Source: an uncultured Bacteroidia bacterium (GTDB lineage: Bacteria > Bacteroidota > Bacteroidia > Bacteroidales > F082). From it: a stretch of DNA of 64,000 nucleotides. Location: the NCBI GenBank assembly GCA_902769875.1, contig CACXQV010000003.1:29134-93133 (forward strand), in the 5' to 3' direction. Shown here piece after piece: positions 58,220-64,000 of this stretch. The translations under genes were made by a program, and so were the position numbers. Below the pieces are notes generated by a model. The model was not told the origin of the DNA. It did no database searches and was given only the letters and a program-made list of their open reading frames with translations. Each line of letters begins with the position of its first letter. Position 1 is the first letter of the stretch.

Positions 58220-60313
58220 ATGAAACCACCCATCATCAAATCAACCATCGTTTTGGCGATGATGCTTTGGTCCCTGTTCTCTTTCGGGCAAGACCAAATC
58301 ACCAAGACCGAAAACGAGGCTTTCGTAGAAAACGAATTCATCATCTGGCTGGAGCAAGGTGTGGATGCCGCGACTTTTGCCGCCAACTCGAACATAGGGA
58401 TTGCGCCGAAAAGAATGCTTTCCAAAAGACTGAATATCTGGCTTTTCGAAATCGCGGACAGCAAAGGGACAAGAGAGGAAAAAATGCACCACTTGACAAG
58501 AAACGCAGAGGTGCGCGTCGTCCAAAACAACCATACCAACATCGTCATGCGCGACGCCATCCCCGACGACCCTTCCTTCAGCCATCAGTGGGCACCGACC
58601 GTTATGGATTTGCCAAGGGTTTGGGACGAGTTCACCACGGGCGGCGTAACCGCAACGGGCGACACCATCGTGGTGGCCGTCATTGACGGTGGCGCCGATT
58701 TGAGCCACGAAGACCTCCATTTTTGGAAAAACACCCACGAAATCCCAAACAACGGAATCGATGACGACAACAACGGCTATGTCGACGACCATGACGGCTG
58801 GAATGCCTACAACCACACCGGAAACATTGCCGTATACGAACACGGAGCCCACGTTTCGGGTATCATTGGCGCCATCGGAAACAACGGGAAAGGGGTTTGC
58901 GGAGTGAATTGGAATGTGGGCATTATGCCTATCTGCGGAAGTTCGTCCAATGAGTCGATTGTTGTGGAGGCCTATGCCTACGCATTGGAAATGCGGGCAC
59001 GATACAATGAAACCAACGGCGAAGAGGGCGCTTTCATAGTGGCCACCAATTCATCGTTCGGGGTTGACAACGGCAACCCCGACAATTTCCCCATCTGGTG
59101 CTCAATGTATGACGAGTTGGGGGCTGTGGGCATCCTTAACTGCGGTGCAGGCCCCAATGCAGACGTGAATGTCGACGAGGTCGGAGATGTTCCTTCCACC
59201 TGCCCCGGCGACTACCTGATAGGCATCACCAACACCAACTCCTCTGACCAAAAGTATAAATACGCAGGATACGGCACCAACAGCATCGACATTGGCGCAC
59301 CCGGCACAAACATCTATTCCACAACACCTTACAACAACTACGACAATCAAACAGGCACCTCGATGGCAACCCCACAAGTTGCGGGAACCATCGCGCTGAT
59401 GTATGCGGCAATGCCCATTGAAATGATGCAGAACTGCAAAAGCAACCCTGCCAGTTTTTGCCTTTTCATAAGACAATCGCTTCTTGATGGCGCCGAGCAC
59501 TTGTCGTCGCTCGATGGCTTGGTTGCCGACGGAAGAAGGCTCAACGCTTACGGCGCAATTGAAAAAGCATTGTACGGCACGGTCAGACCCGCCCTCATAG
59601 GAGAGGTAAGCCTATCTGGAGAGGCCGTTTTCGGGCAAACCCTGACCGCAGAAGCCGACCTGAGCTCCGTGCCTGACATCCATGATTTAGGCGAAGTGAG
59701 CTACCAATGGCGGAGAGGCGCTGAAGAAATCGACGGTGCCATTCACCCGACATACACTTTGGCCGAATCCGACATCGACGAAACCATCATCGTGAAAGTG
59801 ACTGCCGAAAACTGCATCGGAACCATTACCTCTGCATCGGTTGGGCCTGTTTTGAAGGCCGAACAATTACCGCCCGAAACTCCACAAATCGAAAGCAACA
59901 CCGAAACGGGCATCACCCTTGTGGCCGTGGAAGGTTGCGAATACAGCATCGACGAGGGGCCGTGGCAATCGTCGCCGGCATTTGCGAACCTTTCCCCAAA
60001 CACCTCTTACGTTTTCGGGCAGCGAAAGATGGAAACGAGTACGCATTACGCCTCCCCAACGAGTTATGAAGCCGTGTTTTGCACGTTGGCGACCGACCGG
60101 CTTGAAAGCGATTGCCAAGGCGCTTTCAGCATCTATCCCAACCCCTCAAAAGGAATTGTAACCATCAAAGGATCAGGCCGAATGAGCATCATGAACGTTC
60201 TTGGCCAGATAATCGTATCAAAGGAAATCAACGGTTTGGAACAATATGAATTGACGAGGGGCGAATATTTCGTGAAGATGGGCGGCGAAACGCGGAAATT
60301 TGTGGTGGAATAG
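58220..60313 (+). CDS. subtilisin-like serine protease with T9SS sorting domain
   Basis: About 697 residues. The signal peptide is MKPPIIKSTIVLAMMLWSLF, and an inhibitor-I9-like propeptide follows. The S8 triad is in TIVVAVIDGGADLSHEDL (Asp), EHGAHVSGIIGAIG (His; the usual G-T-H-V has Ala here) and NQTGTSMATPQVAGTIALM (Ser). After the catalytic domain come an Ig-like segment (LTAEADLSSVPDIHDLGEVS) and a type A sorting domain, FSIYPNPSKGIVTIKGSGRM. It is secreted through the type IX system. The ATG at 58220 starts the signal peptide; an earlier in-frame ATG at 58172 lies in the leader hairpin. Confidence 0.93.
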   Translation: MKPPIIKSTIVLAMMLWSLFSFGQDQITKTENEAFVENEFIIWLEQGVDAATFAANSNIGIAPKRMLSKRLNIWLFEIADSKGTREEKMHHLTRNAEVRVVQNNHTNIVMRDAIPDDPSFSHQWAPTVMDLPRVWDEFTTGGVTATGDTIVVAVIDGGADLSHEDLHFWKNTHEIPNNGIDDDNNGYVDDHDGWNAYNHTGNIAVYEHGAHVSGIIGAIGNNGKGVCGVNWNVGIMPICGSSSNESIVVEAYAYALEMRARYNETNGEEGAFIVATNSSFGVDNGNPDNFPIWCSMYDELGAVGILNCGAGPNADVNVDEVGDVPSTCPGDYLIGITNTNSSDQKYKYAGYGTNSIDIGAPGTNIYSTTPYNNYDNQTGTSMATPQVAGTIALMYAAMPIEMMQNCKSNPASFCLFIRQSLLDGAEHLSSLDGLVADGRRLNAYGAIEKALYGTVRPALIGEVSLSGEAVFGQTLTAEADLSSVPDIHDLGEVSYQWRRGAEEIDGAIHPTYTLAESDIDETIIVKVTAENCIGTITSASVGPVLKAEQLPPETPQIESNTETGITLVAVEGCEYSIDEGPWQSSPAFANLSPNTSYVFGQRKMETSTHYASPTSYEAVFCTLATDRLESDCQGAFSIYPNPSKGIVTIKGSGRMSIMNVLGQIIVSKEINGLEQYELTRGEYFVKMGGETRKFVVE

Positions 60314-60316
60314 GGA

Positions 60317-60766
60317 TTATTCCCGCCTTTTCGAGTCCATTATTATCGTCACAGGCCCGTCATTGAGCAGTTCCACGGCCATCATGGCGCCAAACTCGCC
60401 GCTTTGGACCTCACGGCCAGAGATCTCGGCCAAGCGTTTCAGGAACAGTTCATAAAGCGGAACGGCCTGCCCGGGACGGGCGGCACGGATGAAACTCGGG
60501 CGGTTGCCTTTCTTCGTCAAGGCGTGGAGGGTGAACTGGCTCACCACAAGAAACGAACCGCCCACTTGGTTGATGTCCAAGTTCATCGCTTCGTTGCCGT
60601 CGTCGAAAATGCGGAGTTTGGTGAGTTTCTGGCAAAGCCATTCCACATCCTCTTGCGTGTCGGCCTCCTCGATGCCGAGCAAAACCATCATTCCCAAGCC
60701 GATTTCCGACTTCAGTTTGCCTCCAATAGTGACGGAAGCGTGAGATACTCTTTGTGCTACAATACG
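60317..60766 (-). CDS. dtd: D-aminoacyl-tRNA deacylase
   Basis: A 149-residue enzyme removing D-amino acids from tRNA: MRIVAQRVSHASVTIGGKLK, the motif SFLVVSQFTLHALTKKGNRP (SQFTL) and ELLNDGPVTIIMDS (NxGPVT), the two strands that form the active site. Length is normal. It converges on the subtilase gene with a three-base gap. Confidence 0.95.
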   Translation of the reverse strand, partial: RIVAQRVSHASVTIGGKLKSEIGLGMMVLLGIEEADTQEDVEWLCQKLTKLRIFDDGNEAMNLDINQVGGSFLVVSQFTLHALTKKGNRPSFIRAARPGQAVPLYELFLKRLAEISGREVQSGEFGAMMAVELLNDGPVTIIMDSKRRE

Positions 60767-60775
60767 CATATTCTT

Positions 60776-60815
60776 TTGACTGCGGGACACGAGACTGCGG
60801 GACTGCGAGACTGGC
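60776..60815. repeat. GGGACnnC array left of the four-helix gene
   Basis: GACTGCGGGACACGAGACTGCGGGACTGCGAGACTGG runs forward on the plus strand between dtd and the four-helix-bundle gene. An inverted counterpart lies at 61216-61264. Confidence 0.85.
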
Positions 60816-60835
60816 ATCCACGGGGGTTAAAACTA

Positions 60836-61189
60836 TTACTTCTTTCCATTGGCAAGATAGGCAATAAAGGCTCCTATCGCATTGGTCAATGACTTGCATT
60901 TGCTGATTAACTCAACAGCTTTTTCCTCACTACAATAACCTAATTTTGGACAAAGATAAAGCCTATTCTTAACTTCACCACAACTTCCTTTCGAGATTCT
61001 CAAATATCTAATCATCATTGCATCTGAACTGTATTCCGAACCTTCGGCAATGTTGTTTGATATGGAAATGGCTGCCCTTTGGATTTGGTCTCTGAAACCA
61101 TAGTCTTTAATGTCCTTGAACATTTCATAAATCTCCAAAGCAACTTCTTGTGCATCCTTCCAAATCCGTAAATTTTCAAAATCTTTCAT
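60836..61189 (-). CDS. four-helix-bundle protein (S23-like)
   Basis: A 117-residue helical protein: MKDFENLRIWKDAQEVALEI, YGFRDQIQRAAISISNNIAE, GSEYSSDAMMIRYLRISKGS and EEKAVELISKCKSLTNAIGA. This matches the four-helix-bundle family first seen in 23S rRNA intervening sequences and later as free-standing genes. The function is unknown. The start at 61189 is preferred because the 26 codons before it are GGGAC-type repeat. The gene is bracketed by inverted repeat arrays at 60776 and 61216, unlike its neighbours dtd and holA. Confidence 0.88.
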   Translation of the reverse strand: MKDFENLRIWKDAQEVALEIYEMFKDIKDYGFRDQIQRAAISISNNIAEGSEYSSDAMMIRYLRISKGSCGEVKNRLYLCPKLGYCSEEKAVELISKCKSLTNAIGAFIAYLANGKK

Positions 61190-61215
61190 AAAATCAATTT
61201 TTTCTGTTTTTTTAA

Positions 61216-61264
61216 AGTCTCGCGTCCCGAAGTCCCGAAGTCCCGAAGTCCCGCGTCCCGAAGT
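61216..61264. repeat. GGGACnnC array right of the four-helix gene, inverted
   Basis: On the plus strand GTCTCGCGTCCCGAAGTCCC and further CCCGAAGT units run as the reverse complement of the GGGAC array at 60776. It ends where holA stops. Confidence 0.85.
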
Positions 61265-62265
61265 CAAATATGCATTAATTTGAAAATCATTTCCCTATAC
61301 AAATCCTTCTCGCTCACTTCGCCGGTTTCGTAGCCCTTCGACTTCATATCGAATTCGCGCAAGATGGAGATATTTCGGATGCACATCTGCGGAGGAATGT
61401 TGCGGGCTGCGGTCAAATAATCCTTGACGAAAAACGGACTGACACCCAAAACACTCGCCAAATTGCCCTGCGACTTGTCCTGAGCGCAGTGAAGTTTCAG
61501 GATCTTAGCGTAATAGCCATAAAGATTGATTGCCGTGACCAATAGCGGATTCTCTTTGGTGTTGTCGCCGAAATAGTTCACGATGCGGTTGGCCTTCAGC
61601 ACGTCGCGGTTGCCGATGGCGTTTTGAAGCTCGAACACGTTGAAATCCTTCGAGATGCCGATGTTGCGCTCCACGTCGGCATCGTCGATGCTCTTGTTTT
61701 TGGGCAGGGCGATGGTGAGTTTCTTCAGTTCGTTGGCGATTTTGTGGAGGTCGGTGCCGAGGAAATCGGCCAACATCTGCGTGGCTTTCGGCGTGATGCT
61801 GTAGCCGTCGGCCTTCAGATAGTTTTGGATCCAGCCCGGTATGTTGTTGTCGTACAGCTTCTTCGACTCAAAGAAGACGCCTTTCTTGTCGAGCTTCTTG
61901 GCAAAGGTCTTGCGCTTGTCGAGTTTCTTGTATTTGTAGACGAAAACGAGGAGCGTGGTCGCGGGGAGGGCGTCAAGATACTTCTCAAATTCCTCGAGGT
62001 TCTTCACATCTTGTGCCTCTTTGACGATGACCACCATGCGCTCGCCCATCATCGGGAAGCTGCGGGCGTGGTTGGCGATGGTCTCCACATCCACGTCGCG
62101 GCCATAGAGCACGATTTGGTTGAAGGCGCGGTCGGCCTCATCTAAGGCTTCGTTCTCGATGGTATCCGAAATCATGTCGATGAAATACGGTTCATCGCCC
62201 GTCAGGAAATAGATGGGCGCGAAGTTCTTCTTGTGGATTTCGGAAAGAATCTGTTCGTAAGTCAT
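61264..62265 (-). CDS. holA: DNA polymerase III subunit delta
   Basis: A 333-residue clamp-loader subunit: FAPIYFLTGDEPYFIDMISD, SFPMMGERMVVIVKEAQDVK, KKLDKRKTFAKKLDKKGVFF, and DLHKIANELKKLTIALPKNK with DFNVFELQNAIGNRDVLKAN. This order of sequences is typical of Bacteroidota HolA. It starts at the last base of the AMP nucleosidase gene, so both are on one transcript. Confidence 0.93.
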   Translation of the reverse strand: MTYEQILSEIHKKNFAPIYFLTGDEPYFIDMISDTIENEALDEADRAFNQIVLYGRDVDVETIANHARSFPMMGERMVVIVKEAQDVKNLEEFEKYLDALPATTLLVFVYKYKKLDKRKTFAKKLDKKGVFFESKKLYDNNIPGWIQNYLKADGYSITPKATQMLADFLGTDLHKIANELKKLTIALPKNKSIDDADVERNIGISKDFNVFELQNAIGNRDVLKANRIVNYFGDNTKENPLLVTAINLYGYYAKILKLHCAQDKSQGNLASVLGVSPFFVKDYLTAARNIPPQMCIRNISILREFDMKSKGYETGEVSEKDLYREMIFKLMHI

Positions 62266-63035
62266 CAGAACTTCAAGTGCTTGACGGTGATACCATTATT
62301 AATAAGTTGCCGTAGTGAGTCGATGCCAATGCGCAGATGCTCGCCGACGAAGTTCTTGCTGACGTGCTTGTCGCTCTCTTCGGTCTTGACACCTTCGGGC
62401 ACCATTGGGTTGTCGGATACCAAAAGCAACGCGCCCGTCGGGATTTCGTTGTGGAATCCGACCATAAAGATGGTGGCCGTTTCCATATCGACAGCCATGC
62501 ATCGGATTTTGCGGAGATAGTCCTTGAAATTGTCGTCGTGTTCCCAAACGCGACGGTTGGTGGTGTAAACCGTTCCCGTCCAATAGTCGCGGCCATAGTC
62601 GCGGATGGTGGTGGAGATGGCCTTTTCGAGGCTGAACGCCGGCAGCGCAGGCACTTCGGGCGGGAAATAGTCGTTCGACGTACCCTCGCCACGGATGGCC
62701 GCGATGGGCAAAATCAAGTCGCCGACCTTGTTGATTCTTTTCACGCCACCGCATTTGCCGAGAAACAACACGGCCTTGGGCTTGACGGCGCTCAGCAAGT
62801 CCATGATGGTGGCGGCATTGGCGCTGCCCATGCTGAAATTGATGATGGTGATTTCGCCGTCGGTGGCACAGGGCATCGATTTGTCGCGGCCAACCACCTC
62901 CACGCCTTGCCATTCGGCGAAACGGTCGACATAATTCTGGAAATTGGTCAGCAGGATATACTTCCCGAACTTCTCCAACGGCAGGCCCGTATAGCGCGGC
63001 AGCCAGTTTTCAACTATCTCTTGTTTGGTTTTCAT
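62265..63035 (-). CDS. amn: AMP nucleosidase
   Basis: A 256-residue nucleoside-phosphorylase-fold protein of the short AMP nucleosidase type found in Bacteroidota: ENWLPRYTGLPLEKFGKYIL, ITIINFSMGSANAATIMDLL, KAVLFLGKCGGVKRINKVGD, and MAVDMETATIFMVGFHNEIP with LLVSDNPMVPEGVKTEESD. It splits AMP into adenine and ribose 5-phosphate. The ATG at 63035 follows a -7 box at 63055. Confidence 0.92.
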   Translation of the reverse strand: MKTKQEIVENWLPRYTGLPLEKFGKYILLTNFQNYVDRFAEWQGVEVVGRDKSMPCATDGEITIINFSMGSANAATIMDLLSAVKPKAVLFLGKCGGVKRINKVGDLILPIAAIRGEGTSNDYFPPEVPALPAFSLEKAISTTIRDYGRDYWTGTVYTTNRRVWEHDDNFKDYLRKIRCMAVDMETATIFMVGFHNEIPTGALLLVSDNPMVPEGVKTEESDKHVSKNFVGEHLRIGIDSLRQLINNGITVKHLKF

Positions 63036-63054
63036 TTGCTTTCGAATGTTTGTG

Positions 63055-63062
63055 CAAAAGTA
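63055..63062 (-). promoter_or_regulatory. -7 box of amn-holA
   Basis: CAAAAGTA on the plus strand gives TACTTTTG on the minus strand, 19 bp before the amn start. Confidence 0.6.
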
Positions 63063-63075
63063 AGACAACAATTTA

Positions 63076-63417
63076 TTAAGCAGGCAATTGTTTCAGCAAT
63101 TCCTTAATCACCTTCTCTGCAATCGAATCTTGGTCAGATTTATCGTAAAGCGCAAGCAAATAAACAACACCTTCTTCAATCTCAACCATTACATTCACAT
63201 AAGTAATGACTCGAACACCACCACTTTTCCCACCGCCTTTTGAATGTATTGCTAATCGGATTTTGTGGACACCATGACCCAAACTTGCCCCCATCATAGG
63301 ATTCTTCCGCAAATCCTTTACGAGAGCCTTGACATCATCGGGTAACGAATGATAACGTTTGAGCAGCCTTTTGAAGTCCTTATCAAAAGAAGCCACGGAT
63401 TTAATCTTATAACTCAT
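63076..63417 (-). CDS. RelE/ParE-family toxin
   Basis: A 113-residue protein of the RelE/ParE fold: VASFDKDFKRLLKRYHSLPD, DDVKALVKDLRKNPMMGASL, HKIRLAIHSKGGGKSGGVRV and ITYVNVMVEIEEGVVYLLAL with YDKSDQDSIAEK. In such toxins the basic residues around R and K of the KIRLAI and RVI strands contact the target. It overlaps its antitoxin by 11 bases, the usual arrangement with the antitoxin first. Confidence 0.9.
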   Translation of the reverse strand: MSYKIKSVASFDKDFKRLLKRYHSLPDDVKALVKDLRKNPMMGASLGHGVHKIRLAIHSKGGGKSGGVRVITYVNVMVEIEEGVVYLLALYDKSDQDSIAEKVIKELLKQLPA

Positions 63418-63670
63418 TGAGTAACTCCTCTATAGGTCTTCCGACCTCTTTACCTTCTTTAATAAGTTTCAATTCCCTGAAAGCCTCACGAATACTTTGC
63501 ATTACCTGCTCCTCTGAATCCTCTTGAGGTTCAGCTGCCATTTCTTTTTCCGCCTTCCTTTCCCGACGGATCTTGCGAAGCGACTTCAAGGCCCGCTCCA
63601 TCATGGTCTCATCCGTCACGATGTAACTCATTTCACGCTGCAAAGCCGATGTCAGTTGTACTGTTGTCAT
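63407..63670 (-). CDS. antitoxin of the RelE-type module
   Basis: An 87-residue protein, MTTVQLTSALQREMSYIVTD, then MMERALKSLRKIRRERKAEK and a C-terminal acidic part with IREAFRELKLIKEGKEVGRP. The N-terminal third resembles a DNA-binding antitoxin half and the C-terminal helix would cover the toxin. It leads the module; the -7 box is at 63694. Confidence 0.85.
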   Translation of the reverse strand: MTTVQLTSALQREMSYIVTDETMMERALKSLRKIRRERKAEKEMAAEPQEDSEEQVMQSIREAFRELKLIKEGKEVGRPIEELLNEL

Positions 63671-63693
63671 TGTTTTTGCCTTTTATAACTTTG

Positions 63694-63701
63694 CAAAAAT
63701 A
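63694..63701 (-). promoter_or_regulatory. -7 box of the toxin-antitoxin module
   Basis: CAAAAATA on the plus strand gives TATTTTTG on the minus strand, 23 bp before the antitoxin start. Confidence 0.6.
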
Positions 63702-63810
63702 CATATTTTTCTGAAAACACATATAGGCATTTGTTTTTGAAACAATATGACACCTATGGATATATCTAAAAAAAATCCATTTAGGGTGCATTTGTCCCCC
63801 TACTGATTCC

Positions 63811-64000
63811 TCAAACCAGCCCATAATTCGTTGCAAATGCCAAAGCCTCGGTAATGTTTCCAACTTCCAATTTCTCAAACACTTGCTTGCGATAAAACTT
63901 CACCGTGTCGATGGATTTGCATACCTTTTCGGCGATTTCCTTCATCGTATAACCTTGAGCCGAAAGCACCAAAACTTCCTTCTCTTCGGGCTTCAACTTG
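63811..64000 (-). CDS. LuxR-type helix-turn-helix protein, C-terminal fragment
   Basis: The frame is open to the window end, so the gene begins outside. The visible part, KLKPEEKEVLVLSAQGYTMK with EIAEKVCKSIDTVKFYRKQV and FEKLEVGNITEALAFATNYG, is a complete LuxR/NarL DNA-binding domain (four-helix, GerE type). Whether a receiver or other sensor domain precedes it cannot be seen. Confidence 0.88.
   Translation of the reverse strand, partial: KLKPEEKEVLVLSAQGYTMKEIAEKVCKSIDTVKFYRKQVFEKLEVGNITEALAFATNYGLV

Overview
The window reads as a chromosomal contig from an uncultured member of the Bacteroidota, most likely order Bacteroidales. Reasons: nearly every intergenic start region carries the Bacteroidota -7 promoter box TAnnTTTG on the correct strand; two proteins end in type IX secretion (por) sorting domains; and there are BACON, DUF5686 and fimbrillin-like families, a LytTR two-component pair and several AAA/DUF4143 ATPases. 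No rRNA, CRISPR array, transposase or prophage is visible. Two tRNAs are present (Lys-CTT, Phe-GAA).

Layout. 1-546: 3' end of a GH29 alpha-L-fucosidase. 834-9237: an AraC regulator, three AAA/DUF4143 ATPases and leuS; the LeuRS carries an inserted nuclease-like domain. 9249-13012: ruvB behind a DUF4160/DUF2442 pair, a SPOR protein, a triple 138-bp hairpin array, a hydroxyacid dehydrogenase and RidA. 13111-17571: DivIC/FtsB-like protein, DUF5686 outer-membrane protein, ApbE and RluE-type pseudouridine synthase. 17691-24393: tRNA-Lys, then a minus-strand TolC-MacA-MacB-permease-histidine kinase-LytTR operon. 24566-32884: aquaporin, FG-GAP T9SS protein, HemW, outer-membrane protein, C69 dipeptidase and BACON lipoprotein. 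33034-39976: PpiD-like isomerase, CNNM/CorC protein, LptC, TPR protein and outer-membrane protein, an envelope biogenesis cluster. 40213-44522: tRNA-Phe, fimbrillin-like lipoprotein, a 45-aa peptide gene, nucleotidyltransferase, PqqD-like protein, S26-type peptidase and HprK-like kinase. 44589-48738: Lnt, a Dus-family synthase and the fourth ATPase. 48898-58131: ornithine aminotransferase, TPR protein, MBL hydrolase, a second DUF4160/DUF2442 pair, a 1.07-kaa TolB/BamA-like protein, a LolC/E permease and RbfA. 58220-64000: T9SS subtilase, Dtd, four-helix-bundle protein, HolA, AMP nucleosidase, a RelE-type toxin-antitoxin module and a partial LuxR regulator.

Most genes are housekeeping or envelope functions, but several features stand out. 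(1) Minus-strand genes at 41482-44522 (kinase, peptidase, PqqD-like RRE, nucleotidyltransferase, 45-aa peptide with a Y-x-x-P leader motif) look like a RiPP-type pathway without a lasso cyclase. (2) LeuRS has about 115 extra residues resembling a DUF559/Vsr-type nuclease fold. (3) Each of the four AAA/DUF4143 ATPase genes has its own gene-specific repeat array just upstream of its promoter; one array is four perfectly phased 32-bp units. (4) Short palindromic elements are inserted in frame within fucosidase, HemW (twice), the Dus-family synthase and perhaps the ApbE N-terminus. (5) Families of extragenic repeats (GGGACnnC arrays, a 138-bp hairpin tandem, CTGAGCTTGTCGAAGGG palindromes) occupy many gene gaps. 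All family names come from reading protein motifs; no database search was run.
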